Below, in pieces: positions 52,896 through 61,404 of a stretch of DNA of 64,000 nt. The translations under genes and the position numbers were made by a program. The first letter of the stretch is position 1. Each line of letters starts with the position of its first letter. Source of the DNA: Velocimicrobium porci (GTDB taxonomy: Bacteria; Bacillota; Clostridia; Lachnospirales; Lachnospiraceae). Where the stretch lies: NCBI RefSeq assembly GCF_009696045.1, contig NZ_VUMT01000011.1, positions 1 to 64,000 of the forward strand, written 5' to 3'. Below the pieces are notes generated by a model. That model saw nothing but the letters and a program-made list of their open reading frames with translations, did not search any database and was not told the DNA's origin.

Positions 52896-53319
52896 CCTGA
52901 TCTCCACCTTCCGGCTCGTTTGCCCGTTCTCGTCCTTTGTTTATTAGTTTAACTGTTTTCCAACCATTTTTCAATATTTTCTTAACGACATTTAATATTT
53001 TCTTAATCGGAACACCTACTATCTGATAAATCCATCTTACCACATATTTACTAACCATATAATGATAACAGAACATTCCAGAGAATAACGAAAGAAGTGC
53101 AATTCCCCGAACGATTCCATCATTTTTTTCATACATCATGCAAAAAACAAGAATCCCACCTATTGTCCAAAAGAACATATCTTCGACTGCTACTATCATG
53201 GCATTATGCGGAATAATCCGCCGAAGAATCCGAATGATATCATATCCTACAAGTAAAAATATTCCCCATAGAAAGGCAGTTGCAAAAAAAACAGCCTCTA
53301 AACGAATCATCTCACTCAT
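52882..53319 (-). CDS. yabQ: Spore cortex biosynthesis protein YabQ
   Basis: 145 residues, four hydrophobic segments in the first ~105 (FFATAFLWGIFLLVGYDIIRI at the start) and a basic tail. Matches YabQ by its place between yabP and divIC and by the LWGIFLLVGYDI..ILRR pattern. YabQ acts in the mother-cell membrane around the forespore for cortex formation. Confidence 0.88.
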   Translation of the reverse strand: MSEMIRLEAVFFATAFLWGIFLLVGYDIIRILRRIIPHNAMIVAVEDMFFWTIGGILVFCMMYEKNDGIVRGIALLSLFSGMFCYHYMVSKYVVRWIYQIVGVPIKKILNVVKKILKNGWKTVKLINKGRERANEPEGGDQDGKE

Positions 53320-53328
53320 AAATCACCT

Positions 53329-53613
53329 CTATCGGAACAGCTTTTTCAACAGAGATTCACCATTTTTTGAAGCCTGCCCTCCATTTGAATAAGTCAGACT
53401 ATCTGTCTTGCCATCAACGTCCACTTCTCCCTTTTCCAAATCCAGCCGGCTTACATGAAGTTCTTCTCCCCGTATCATAAGTGTCCCCATTTCTGTTTCC
53501 AGCAACACTTCTCCTGGATCAAACGATAATACATCAAGAACTCCTGTAATTAATGCTGTTTTTCTTGAAGTTAGTACCAATTTATGAGCCTTTGTTTTTT
53601 GTTTTTCCTCCAA
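53329..53613 (-). CDS. yabP: Sporulation protein YabP
   Basis: 94 residues if started at TTG 53613, which has AGGAGGGG at the right distance. The ATG at 53652 has none and would fall near repeat A. HKLVLTSRKTALITGVLDVLSFDPGEVLLETEMG is the YabP/YqfC core. Needed for spore cortex/coat steps in Bacillus. Repeat family A lies just before. Confidence 0.88.
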   Translation of the reverse strand: MEEKQKTKAHKLVLTSRKTALITGVLDVLSFDPGEVLLETEMGTLMIRGEELHVSRLDLEKGEVDVDGKTDSLTYSNGGQASKNGESLLKKLFR

Positions 53614-53649
53614 AATAACCCCTCCTAATATATTCTCTAATATTAAATG

Positions 53650-53707
53650 CAATGGTGCGTAGTCCTCCGTAGGTATCAGGGGGCAAAATATCTTTTGACC
53701 CCGACAT
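53650..53707 (-). repeat. Dispersed repeat family A, copy 3
   Basis: On the minus strand: GATGTCGGGGTCAAAAG, the arm TTTTGCCCCC, then TGATACCTACGGAGGACTA. It sits between rqcP and yabP in the direction of transcription, so it is part of that transcript. Confidence 0.75.
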
Positions 53708-53753
53708 CAATTAGATATACTTTATTATATATATTAAAAAAGGGTTCATTTCA

Positions 53754-53993
53754 TTACAAATATCGATACAATTCTTTCGCTTCGTCTTTTTTTACAGTTT
53801 CCTGAACATTAAGAACCTCTACTTTTACCTCTTTGTTTCCAAAACTAATCTCTATTGTATCTCCCTCTTTTACTGCTGCCGAAGCTTTAGCAGTTTTTCC
53901 GTTAATAAGAACTCGACCTGCATCACAAGCCTCATTTGCTACTGTTCTTCTTTTTATCAATCGAGATACTTTTAAAAATTTATCTAATCGCAT
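53754..53993 (-). CDS. rqcP: S4-domain RNA-binding protein RqcP (YabO)
   Basis: 79 residues: a single S4 domain, MRLDKFLKVSRLIKRRTVAN at the start, GRVLINGKTAKASAAVKEGD in the middle. Family members bind 50S-peptidyl-tRNA complexes in ribosome-associated quality control. GGGAGGTAA site. Placed hup-rqcP-yabP as in most spore formers. Confidence 0.93.
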   Translation of the reverse strand: MRLDKFLKVSRLIKRRTVANEACDAGRVLINGKTAKASAAVKEGDTIEISFGNKEVKVEVLNVQETVKKDEAKELYRYL

Positions 53994-54044
53994 TGTTACC
54001 TCCCAATCGTTTTTTGTTCTTCAAGTGATACCACCTAATCGAAA

Positions 54045-54075
54045 AAAGGGCTGCCCGTATCCCGAGCAACCCTTT
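54045..54075 (-). terminator. Terminator of hup
   Basis: AAAGGGTTGC...GCAGCCCTTT with six T after it on the minus strand. Confidence 0.85.
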
Positions 54076-54088
54076 AAATGCAAGTTAA

Positions 54089-54364
54089 TTATGCGTTGAT
54101 AGCATCTTTTAATGCTTTACCTGCTTTGAATTTTGGAGCTTTAGAAGCTGCAATTTTCATTGTTTCGCCAGTCTGTGGATTTCTTCCTTCTCTAGCTGCT
54201 CTTTCAGATACTTCGAAAGTACCAAATCCTACTAATTGGATTTTTTCACCTTTCTTTAATTCATCTGTTACAACATCAATAAAAGCTTTTAATGCTTTTT
54301 CTGTATCTTTCTTAGATAATTCTGTTTTTTCTGCGATAGCAGCTACTAATTCCGCTTTGTTCAT
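54089..54364 (-). CDS. hup: HU-family DNA-binding protein
   Basis: 91 residues from ATG 54364 (GAGGAGGAG ahead; the 26 in-frame codons upstream are not used). [20 protein letters not shown] opens the protein, [21 protein letters not shown] is the HU arm signature, and [10 protein letters not shown] is the end. Binds and bends DNA in the nucleoid. Strong codon bias fits high expression. Confidence 0.97.
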   Translation of the reverse strand: MNKAELVAAIAEKTELSKKDTEKALKAFIDVVTDELKKGEKIQLVGFGTFEVSERAAREGRNPQTGETMKIAASKAPKFKAGKALKDAINA

Positions 54365-54414
54365 GGATAAACTCCTCCTCTGAATCGTTATATTTTTATG
54401 TATCAGAACTTCGC

Positions 54415-55188
54415 CTATTCTGATTCTTTTACGCGATTCCATAAATCATTCATCTCATCTATGGACAGCTCGCTTAATTGCCTGTTCTCAAGCCTTGCAA
54501 GAGATTCAACGCCTACAAATCTATTTATAAACTTATTAGTGGCATTTGTCAAGGAATTTTCAGCATTTATTTGCAAAAACCTAGATAAATTCACAACGGA
54601 AAACAATAAATCCCCAAACTCTTCTTCGATTTTACAAATATCACCTGTTCTTTTTGCATCCTCTAATTCGCTCAGTTCTTCATAGACTTTACTTAAAACC
54701 TCTTCATAATTATCAAAGTCAAATCCAACTTTTGCCGCCTTTTTCTGTACTTTTGCAGCTCGAATATTAGCAGGCAGTGCAAGTGGAATCCGCTTTATAC
54801 TATCAGAAACGGAAGTTTCTTTTTTCTCTTTCTGTTTCAATTCTTCCCAATTTTTCAATACTTCATCCGAATTTTTTACTTCTGTCGTCCCAAATACATG
54901 AGGGTGTCTGTGAACCATCTTCTCAGACACTTCCTGTATCATTTCTTCCATTGTAAATTCCTTTTTTTCTTCCGCAATCACTCCATTCATTACTACTTGA
55001 AGCAATACATCACCCAATTCTTCCCTTAAGTTATCAATATCTTTTTTGTCGACCGCATCCACAACCTCATATGCCTCCTCAAGCATACATTGTCTTAAAC
55101 TCTCGTGGGTCTGTTCTCTGTCCCATGGACAGCCATTCTCACTTCTAAGTATACGGATTATTTTTACAAACTCATCAAATTCCTTCAT
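54415..55188 (-). CDS. mazG: Nucleoside triphosphate pyrophosphohydrolase MazG
   Basis: 257 residues. [20 protein letters not shown] (~10-29), then [24 protein letters not shown] with the metal-binding ExxE..ExxD, and a second MazG copy after ~160 ([20 protein letters not shown]). Removes non-canonical or excess NTPs. Typically lies between spoVT and hup, as here. Confidence 0.95.
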   Translation of the reverse strand: MKEFDEFVKIIRILRSENGCPWDREQTHESLRQCMLEEAYEVVDAVDKKDIDNLREELGDVLLQVVMNGVIAEEKKEFTMEEMIQEVSEKMVHRHPHVFGTTEVKNSDEVLKNWEELKQKEKKETSVSDSIKRIPLALPANIRAAKVQKKAAKVGFDFDNYEEVLSKVYEELSELEDAKRTGDICKIEEEFGDLLFSVVNLSRFLQINAENSLTNATNKFINRFVGVESLARLENRQLSELSIDEMNDLWNRVKESE

Positions 55189-55227
55189 AATTCACCACCT
55201 CATCTTTCTCTTCTGTCTTTTTATTGT

Positions 55228-55274
55228 ATAATATCTGTCGTAAAAATACAAAAACTTTTTACGACAGATATTAT
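55228..55274 (-). terminator. Perfect 19-bp inverted repeat after spoVT
   Basis: ATAATATCTGTCGTAAAAA and TTTTTACGACAGATATTAT pair exactly round a 9-nt loop, and T-rich bases follow on the minus strand. Confidence 0.8.
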
Positions 55275-55281
55275 ATTTTAA

Positions 55282-55830
55282 TTATTGTTCTAACTGCCTT
55301 CCTAAAAATCCGGAAGCAGTAGCTGCAAGTTTTGACTCGACTTCACCAAAATTAGATTTATTTTCTTTTGATAATAAAATAACTGCACCAACCGCATCAC
55401 CAGCACTAATAATCGGACTAACTGCCTCAAATGTGTAATCTAAGTCCTCGCTATCTGTAATTTTTCTATAATTTTTGCTTCCTTTTTCAGCAATAATACT
55501 TTCTCGCTCATTTATAGCTTCTTCCAGTTCTTTGCTGATCGGTTTCGATAGCAAATCTTTCTTAGCACCCCCTGCAACTGCAATTAAAGAATCCCTGTCT
55601 GCTATGCACACAACATGACCTGTTGTCTGAGCAAGTGAATCAGCATATTGTTTGGCAAACTGGCTCAATTCTCCAATCGGAGAATATTTTTTTAATATAA
55701 TTTCACCTTCTCGATCGGTAAAAATTTCTAACGGGTCACCCTCACGAATCCGCAAAGTTCTTCTAATTTCTTTTGGGATAACAACTCTTCCCAAATCATC
55801 TATTCTTCTAACAATTCCAGTCGCTTTCAT
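55282..55830 (-). CDS. spoVT: Stage V sporulation protein T
   Basis: 182 residues. The N-terminal AbrB swapped-hairpin domain is MKATGIVRRIDDLGRVVIPKEIRRTLRI, and a GAF-like domain follows from ~55. It modulates sigma-G genes in the forespore. Strong GGAGGAATATACG site. Confidence 0.97.
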   Translation of the reverse strand: MKATGIVRRIDDLGRVVIPKEIRRTLRIREGDPLEIFTDREGEIILKKYSPIGELSQFAKQYADSLAQTTGHVVCIADRDSLIAVAGGAKKDLLSKPISKELEEAINERESIIAEKGSKNYRKITDSEDLDYTFEAVSPIISAGDAVGAVILLSKENKSNFGEVESKLAATASGFLGRQLEQ

Positions 55831-55956
55831 CGTATATTCCTCCAGTTAAAATAGTATCGTAATTTGTATTTCCTTACAAATTTTTTCTTATCTTTACCAA
55901 TATTCTTTGTAACTTAAGAAAAATTATTCATTAAAACCGGAACTGCCAATAAAAGT

Positions 55957-56820
55957 TTATTTAATTTCAAATTCTTGCTGTCCCATAAAACCTGGTGCAA
56001 CTTCATATTTATCAAATACAATGACCGGATTTCCTTTTTTATTGATATAAAACTTTACATCTTTACTAATTGTTTCAAATCCGCCCTCTTCTTTGGTAAA
56101 ATAAGTAAGTTCTTTATTTTTTTCCGTTCTTTCTTTCATCTGGCTTCGAATTGATTGATTTGCTTTCTCAATATAGTCTTTTCCAAGCAACTCTTCTAAT
56201 GTAATATCCTCTCCTGTATTTAAATTAATATTATAAAAGTAATCGACTGAATATGCACTAGTCCAATCTTCACAGCCACTGATTACAAAAGATACATAGT
56301 TTTCTGTCTGGCTCATCACTTTATAATCTACATTAACATGAATATCCTTTTCTTTCCACTCTTCTTCTGTTCCTCCCGTTTCCATAAATGCCTTCTTATA
56401 CTCTTTGATATCTTCACTTGCACGCTTTACATAGCTTTCTATTTTTTCATCAATTGTCTTATTAATATCATTTATTTTTCTAGAAGTTTCTTCCCTCTTA
56501 TCTTCAATCGCCGGTACATTGACCGTTGTCGTTTTATCATCATCTTTTTCTTCATAAGATCGTATCGTCAAAATTTTTGCAATTGTTTTAAGAATTGGAA
56601 CATCTTTAACTGTTTTAGCAAAAGAAGCATTTGTATTTAGAGTAATTGTAAAACATAACATTACAGATGCGGCAGCTAAAACGGAATATCTCCAATAAGG
56701 GACTCTAATTTTTACTTCCTTTTGTTTGTGCTGTTCAATTGTTTCTTTTACAACACCTGACAATTCCTCTGGTATCTCAATCTTATCATATATTTTTTTT
56801 GCCTCTTCAAACTTTTTCAT
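55957..56820 (-). CDS. RsiV-type anti-sigma factor (DUF3298)
   Basis: 287 residues. A short cytosolic part (~1-40), one membrane segment (YSVLAAASVMLCFTITLNT), then an extracytoplasmic part whose C-terminus is the DUF3298 domain (VSFVISGCEDWTSAYSVDYFYNINLNTG...). This is the plan of RsiV-like anti-sigma factors that hold an ECF sigma factor until a cell-envelope signal triggers proteolysis. Overlaps the sigma gene by 4 nt (ATGA). Confidence 0.85.
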   Translation of the reverse strand: MKKFEEAKKIYDKIEIPEELSGVVKETIEQHKQKEVKIRVPYWRYSVLAAASVMLCFTITLNTNASFAKTVKDVPILKTIAKILTIRSYEEKDDDKTTTVNVPAIEDKREETSRKINDINKTIDEKIESYVKRASEDIKEYKKAFMETGGTEEEWKEKDIHVNVDYKVMSQTENYVSFVISGCEDWTSAYSVDYFYNINLNTGEDITLEELLGKDYIEKANQSIRSQMKERTEKNKELTYFTKEEGGFETISKDVKFYINKKGNPVIVFDKYEVAPGFMGQQEFEIK

Positions 56821-57368
56821 TCAATCTCCTCCTTCAAGATAGTTTTAAGCTTTTTCAATCCGCTGTATAAACGCGTTTTTACCGTGCTTAAATTTGTTTC
56901 TGTTATCGCTGCAATTTCTTTTAATGTCAAATATTCATAATAATGTAAAAGAATCACTGTCTTCTGCTTTTCAGGAAGAATATTAATTGCCTCAAATAAA
57001 ACTTCCTCCTCTCCATCATAAAATTTTTCTTTGTAAAAGTCCTCGCCCAGTTGTTCCGGTTCACATGGAATTTCTCTTTTTGTTTTTCTTAACTCATTCA
57101 GACATTCATGAATTAAAATTTGATAAATCCATGTTTTTGCTGCTCTTTTTTTCCGCAAAGAGTCCTGATTTTCAAGTACTTTAACAATTGTATTTTGTAC
57201 AATATCAAGTGCAGTTTCTTTATTTTTGACATAACAATAAGCGATACGATAATATTTCTTTTGATTCTCCATAATAAAATCAATCAAATAACTTTGTAGT
57301 GTCTGTTTCATTCTGGTACCATTTCTTTTCCTGCCTAAATACAATCGTTGAAATCCGTAGACAGTCAT
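56817..57368 (-). CDS. ECF sigma factor (SigV-like)
   Basis: 183 residues from ATG 57368 (AAAGGGAA ahead); a shorter start at 57311 is possible. Region 2 is YYRIAYCYVKNKETALDIVQNTIVKVL, and region 4 is LPEKQKTVILLHYYEYLTLKEIA followed by TNLSTVKTRL. Coupled to its membrane anti-sigma factor. Target promoters unknown; envelope stress such as lysozyme would fit the RsiV family. Confidence 0.9.
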   Translation of the reverse strand: MTVYGFQRLYLGRKRNGTRMKQTLQSYLIDFIMENQKKYYRIAYCYVKNKETALDIVQNTIVKVLENQDSLRKKRAAKTWIYQILIHECLNELRKTKREIPCEPEQLGEDFYKEKFYDGEEEVLFEAINILPEKQKTVILLHYYEYLTLKEIAAITETNLSTVKTRLYSGLKKLKTILKEEIE

Positions 57369-57465
57369 TTCCCTTTCTCTATAAATTTTCTTTCAACATT
57401 ACCCGATTTGCAAATCATAGATTGTATCTATCTTATAGATGTTTTTAATTTAAAAAAAGTTTGGA

Positions 57466-58650
57466 TTATTCGTTATTTTTTTCTAAAAGCAGTCGATAGC
57501 TTTTGTCTACTGCAATCGCCCCGAATGGTGCAGTGACTAATATTGCCACTACTGCTGCCGTTAAAACCTTTTGTCCACATGCAAGATTCATTGCAAGCGG
57601 AATACCTCCAATTGCCGCCTGTACTGTCGCTTTTGGTGTATACGCAAGCATGCAAAAAATTCTTTCTTTTTTGGTAAATGAAGTTTTGAACATACAAAAA
57701 AGCACACCAATCATTCGCATAAGAAGTGCCAAACAAATAAGCACTAAAAATAAAACTCCTGCCTTTTTTACATATCCAACGTCAACAGTAGCTCCAACAA
57801 GAACGAATAAAAGAATTTCCGCCCCAACCCATAAACGGTTATATTTTTGAGAAAGACGCTTTGAAAGAATTGGGTACCACTGATTAATTGCAATTCCCAT
57901 ACTCATAATAGCAAGCAGACCCGAAATTGGAATGATACCTTTTAACTGGTTCTCACATTCTATAAACAGGAAGGAAATACTAAGAATAATAATAATCTTC
58001 ACCGAATCCCGCATATGTAACATTTTAAAAAATTTTGTAATCAAAAGACCAAAAATTCCTCCAAGTAAAATTCCCATTATAATCGAAACCGGTATTGATG
58101 CAAAATTAATTAATTCAATCCCATTCCCCTTAGCCAAACCGGTAAAAGAAGTAAACAGTACAATCACAAATACATCATCAACGGAAGCTCCTGCTAAAAT
58201 TAGCTGTGGAATACTATGGTTTTTCCCATAGCCCTCTTCCATTATTTTAATCATTCTTGGCACAATAACCGCAGGTGAAACTGCTGCCAGCACACTTCCC
58301 ATAATTGCCGCCTCAAGTCTTGTCACACCCAATAAATGCGGAGCAAGCAACGTAACGCCTGCAATTTCAAAACACGCTGGAATAAAACACATCAAAACAG
58401 CCGGTCTCCCAACCTTCTTTAAATCATCCAAATCCAACGAAAGTCCTGCCCTTGTTAATATAATTACAAGTGCAAGCTGTCTTAAATCAGCTGAAATTGA
58501 CAAAATAGATTCATCAAGCAGATTAAGCACATGTGGTCCTAAAATAATTCCTGTAAATATCATCCCTAAAAGACTTGGAAGCTTTAGTCTCTCAAATATA
58601 CTTCCAAGCAAAAGTCCTAATAAAAAAATAAATGCAAGACTTGTTAACAT
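57466..58650 (-). CDS. CPA-type cation:proton antiporter under fluoride riboswitch
   Basis: 394 residues, 11-12 membrane segments. LLGLLLGSIFERLKLPSLLG at the start, GILLGPHVL-like GIILGPHVLN, and the core AGASVDDVFVIVLF are typical for NhaP/KefB-like antiporters. AAGGAGG before ATG 58650. A fluoride-sensing riboswitch precedes it, so the protein probably helps ion or proton balance, or fluoride tolerance, when fluoride accumulates. Antiporter-like genes are among the known minor partners of this riboswitch. The transported ion is not known. Confidence 0.85.
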   Translation of the reverse strand: MLTSLAFIFLLGLLLGSIFERLKLPSLLGMIFTGIILGPHVLNLLDESILSISADLRQLALVIILTRAGLSLDLDDLKKVGRPAVLMCFIPACFEIAGVTLLAPHLLGVTRLEAAIMGSVLAAVSPAVIVPRMIKIMEEGYGKNHSIPQLILAGASVDDVFVIVLFTSFTGLAKGNGIELINFASIPVSIIMGILLGGIFGLLITKFFKMLHMRDSVKIIIILSISFLFIECENQLKGIIPISGLLAIMSMGIAINQWYPILSKRLSQKYNRLWVGAEILLFVLVGATVDVGYVKKAGVLFLVLICLALLMRMIGVLFCMFKTSFTKKERIFCMLAYTPKATVQAAIGGIPLAMNLACGQKVLTAAVVAILVTAPFGAIAVDKSYRLLLEKNNE

Positions 58651-58671
58651 TTTATTTTCCTCCTTAAAATA

Positions 58672-58766
58672 AAAAAAGCTGACTCCCCCTGTGGTTATCC
58701 ACAGAAGTCATCAGCATAATTGCGGTTTTGGTGATTACCACCACGGGAGTACTTCATTCCCAACGG
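58672..58766 (-). promoter_or_regulatory. Fluoride (crcB-type) riboswitch with terminator
   Basis: Read on the minus strand: TTGGGAATGAAGTACTCCC, a small hairpin GGTGGTAATCACC, AAAACCGC, then GCTGATGACTTCTGTGG. GAAGT (loop) pairs with ACTTC as the pseudoknot, AACCGC and GCTGATGA are the conserved blocks of the fluoride class, and the 3' part re-folds into CTGTGG/CCACAG with GCTGA/TCAGC followed by seven T. This is a classical OFF-terminator/ON-antiterminator arrangement directly ahead of the antiporter ribosome site. Confidence 0.9.
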
Positions 58767-58771
58767 ATTCA

Positions 58772-58800
58772 ACTATAACAAATTTACTTTTTAATGTCAA
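58772..58800 (-). promoter_or_regulatory. Promoter of the fluoride-riboswitch transcript
   Basis: TTGACA (58795-58800) and TATAGT (58772-58777) with exactly 17 nt between, placing +1 a few bases before the aptamer. Confidence 0.85.
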
Positions 58801-58816
58801 TCTATTTTTGTGTAAA

Positions 58817-58854
58817 CCAAAACAGCCACTGTCTGTTACCGGACAATGACTGTT
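58817..58854 (-). terminator. Terminator of the aldolase gene
   Basis: AACAGTCATTGTC / GACAGTGGCTGTT stem with TTTT after it on the minus strand. Confidence 0.75.
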
Positions 58855-58889
58855 CTTATGCTTATACAATTTATAACGATTTCTATTAT

Positions 58890-59543
58890 TTATTCACCAA
58901 AAACAGCTTTATAATCTGCCTGGAACTTCGCAATACCCTGATCAGTAAGTGGGTGCTTTGTCATCTGCTCAATTACAGAATATGGAACTGTAGCAATGTC
59001 TGCACCTGCTAATGCACAATCTGTTACATGAATTGGATTACGGACGCTTGCTGCAATAATCTCTGTTTCAATACCATGAACCTCGAAAATTTCTGCAATT
59101 GTACGAATTAAATCAATACCTGGTGTACTGATATCATCTAAACGTCCTAAGAATGGAGATACATAAGTTGCACCTGCTCTTGCAGCCAATAATGCCTGAT
59201 TTGCAGAAAATACCAATGTAACATTTGTTTTGATTCCTTCGCTTGCTAAAACTTTTGTTGCTTTTAATCCTTCTACTGTCATAGGAATTTTAACTACCAT
59301 ATTAGGATGAATCTTAGCAATTTCTCTTCCCTCTTGAATCATTCCCTCGGCATCTACTGTAGTTGCCTTTACTTCACCACTAATTGGACCATCTACGATA
59401 GACGCAATTTCTGTAATAACTTCTTTAAAATCTCTTCCTTCTTTTGCAATCAAAGATGGATTTGTAGTAACTCCACATATAACACCCATATCATTTGCTT
59501 TTTTAATATCCTCTACTTTTGCTGTGTCAACGAAAAATTTCAT
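58890..59543 (-). CDS. fsa: Fructose-6-phosphate aldolase/transaldolase-like protein
   Basis: 217 residues, the short TalC/FSA type. [16 protein letters not shown] at the start, [13 protein letters not shown] (~25), the Schiff-base lysine in [11 protein letters not shown] (~86) and [19 protein letters not shown] (~175). Either transaldolase in the pentose-phosphate route or fructose-6-P aldolase; the sequence alone does not decide. GCAGGAGGATT site. Confidence 0.93.
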   Translation of the reverse strand: MKFFVDTAKVEDIKKANDMGVICGVTTNPSLIAKEGRDFKEVITEIASIVDGPISGEVKATTVDAEGMIQEGREIAKIHPNMVVKIPMTVEGLKATKVLASEGIKTNVTLVFSANQALLAARAGATYVSPFLGRLDDISTPGIDLIRTIAEIFEVHGIETEIIAASVRNPIHVTDCALAGADIATVPYSVIEQMTKHPLTDQGIAKFQADYKAVFGE

Positions 59544-59736
59544 AATCGAATCCTCCTGCTTTCCTTTTCTGATTGTAAACTTACTGCTTGTTTTTCTATT
59601 TTTAAGTTATCAACGTAGTTTTATTATACTACGGAAATTTCCTTTTTCCTAGAGTTTATTAAAAACCATTTTTCCATTTATGTAAAGGTCATTCGTCCGA
59701 ATCAAGTTACTTTTTTTGTAAATCCAAGAAATTCCT

Positions 59737-59764
59737 TGTATTTTTCTGCTTTTTAGACTATTAT
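59737..59764 (+). promoter_or_regulatory. asnS promoter candidate
   Basis: TTGTAT (59737-59742) and TATTAT (59759-59764), 16 nt apart. It would give a leader of about 160 nt before asnS. Confidence 0.55.
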
Positions 59765-59788
59765 AGTAAAAGAAATTATAGGTCTTAA

Positions 59789-59929
59789 GCTGTCACCCAG
59801 ACGGCATATTTCAAAGGTTGAAAGATAAACTGAAAGAAAATAAAAGAAAGGATATATGCATTGCCCTTTCTTTCAGCCTCCTATATGGGCAGTACCAATA
59901 AAACAAATTTGGTATGCATGGGTATTAAT
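59789..59929 (+). promoter_or_regulatory. asnS structured leader related to the ygfK leader
   Basis: Hairpins GCTGTC/GACGGC (59789-59805) and TTTCAA/TTGAAA (59809-59823) come first. The part shared with ygfK follows (59826-59929): stem CTGAAAGAAA (59830-59839) with TTTCTTTCAG (59867-59876), whose loop has AGAAAGGA and the uORF start. TGCCC (59862-59866) can pair with GGGCA (59887-59891), and TATGCATGGGTA lies at 59913-59924. The outer pairs of the stem differ from ygfK but remain complementary. No T-box sequence is present. Confidence 0.65.
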
Positions 59930-59939
59930 ATGGAATTAG
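59856..59939 (+). CDS. Leader peptide uORF of asnS (27 aa)
   Basis: ATG 59856 behind AAGAAAGGATAT. The peptide starts MHCPFFQ as in the ygfK leader (MQCPFFQ) and then differs because of a one-base shift. It ends ...IWN-TAG inside codons 3-4 of asnS, so the two reading frames overlap by 10 bases and may be coupled. Four tryptophans are notable, but asparagine, which would make sense for classical attenuation, is only the last residue. Confidence 0.5.
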   Translation: MHCPFFQPPIWAVPIKQIWYAWVLIWN

Positions 59940-61324
59940 TTACTATTAGAGACCTTTATAGGAATAAAGAAAACTATATCGGTAAAACAATAAAAGTCGG
60001 TGGCTGGGTAAGAAGCAACCGTGACTCTAAAACATTTGGCTTCATCGTAATCAACGATGGAACATTTTTTGAAACATTGCAGATTGTGTACGGAGAACAG
60101 AAACTTTCTAACTTTGCTGAACTTACAAAATTAAATGTTGGTTCTGCCATTATTGTAGAAGGTGAACTGGTTGAAACTCCACAGGCAAAACAGCCTTTTG
60201 AAATTCAGGCAACTGAAATAACAATTGAAGGTGCTTCCAGTGCAGACTATCCTTTACAGAAAAAACGCCATACATTGGAATACCTTAGAACAATCTCTCA
60301 TTTACGTCCAAGAACAAATACTTACCAGGCAGTATTCCGGATTCGTTCTTTAATTGCATACGCAATTCACACATTTTTCCAGGAACGAAACTTTGTATAT
60401 GTACACACACCATTAATTACCGGAAGTGACTGTGAAGGTGCAGGTGAAATGTTCCGTGTAACAACACTCGATATGGATAATCTTCCTACAAAAGAAGATG
60501 GTACTGTAGACTTTTCAAAAGATTTCTTTGGAAAAGAAACAAATCTGACGGTAAGTGGTCAGCTAAATGGTGAAACTTATGCTCAGGCATTTCGAAATAT
60601 CTATACATTTGGTCCTACATTCCGTGCGGAAAATTCAAACACAACAAGACATGCTGCAGAATTCTGGATGATTGAGCCGGAAATTGCTTTTGCTGACCTG
60701 CAAGATGATATGATTTTAGCAGAGAATATGTTAAAATTTGTAATTAATTATGTTTTGGAACATGCTCCGGAAGAAATGAACTTCTTAAATCAATTTATCG
60801 ACAAAGGATTGATTGAACGTCTTCAACATGTTGCTAATTCTGATTTTGGTCATGTAACTTATACAGAAGCAGTTGAGCTCTTAGAAAAGAACAACGATAA
60901 TTTTGATTACAAAGTTTCATGGGGTTGTGACTTACAAACCGAACATGAACGTTATTTGACAGAACAGATCTTCAAAAAACCTGTTTTTGTTACTGACTAT
61001 CCAAAGGAAATCAAGGCATTCTATATGAAAATGAATGACGATAATAAAACGGTTGCTGCTATGGACCTTCTTGTACCAGGTATCGGTGAAATCATTGGTG
61101 GAAGCCAAAGAGAAGATGATTATGATAAATTATTATCCCGTATGAATGAATTGGGATTAAAACCAGAGGATTATGATTTCTATTTAGACCTTAGAAAATA
61201 TGGTTCTACAAGACATGCCGGATTCGGTCTTGGATTCGAACGCTGTGTTATGTATTTAACCGGAATGGGCAATATCCGCGATGTAATCCCATTCCCTAGA
61301 ACAGTAAATAATTGTGACCTATAA
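59930..61324 (+). CDS. asnS: Asparaginyl-tRNA synthetase
   Basis: 464 residues from ATG 59930 ([12 protein letters not shown]), the normal beginning. The longer frame from TTG 59861 would add 23 residues that overlap the leader. OB anticodon-binding domain ~15-110 ([23 protein letters not shown]), then the class-II core: [41 protein letters not shown] (motif 2) and [15 protein letters not shown] (motif 3). The start has only GGGTA in front, so it may rely on coupling to the uORF. Confidence 0.96.
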   Translation: MELVTIRDLYRNKENYIGKTIKVGGWVRSNRDSKTFGFIVINDGTFFETLQIVYGEQKLSNFAELTKLNVGSAIIVEGELVETPQAKQPFEIQATEITIEGASSADYPLQKKRHTLEYLRTISHLRPRTNTYQAVFRIRSLIAYAIHTFFQERNFVYVHTPLITGSDCEGAGEMFRVTTLDMDNLPTKEDGTVDFSKDFFGKETNLTVSGQLNGETYAQAFRNIYTFGPTFRAENSNTTRHAAEFWMIEPEIAFADLQDDMILAENMLKFVINYVLEHAPEEMNFLNQFIDKGLIERLQHVANSDFGHVTYTEAVELLEKNNDNFDYKVSWGCDLQTEHERYLTEQIFKKPVFVTDYPKEIKAFYMKMNDDNKTVAAMDLLVPGIGEIIGGSQREDDYDKLLSRMNELGLKPEDYDFYLDLRKYGSTRHAGFGLGFERCVMYLTGMGNIRDVIPFPRTVNNCDL

Positions 61325-61355
61325 AAATCGTTGTTAAAATAAGTTCAAAACAAAC

Positions 61356-61402
61356 AAAAGGCAGGATACCTTCCTCATTATAGGAACATATCCTGCCTTT
61401 TT
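61356..61402. terminator. Bidirectional terminator asnS / foldase gene
   Basis: AAAAGGCAGGATA and TATCCTGCCTTTT arms with flanking A- and T-runs; serves the converging genes. Confidence 0.85.
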
Positions 61403-61404
61403 TA

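Noticed and set aside
59770-59929. T-box riboswitch for asnS
   Set aside because: Aminoacyl-tRNA synthetase leaders in Firmicutes are often T-boxes, but the conserved T-box/antiterminator block (AGGGTGGnACCGCG-like) and an intrinsic terminator are absent.
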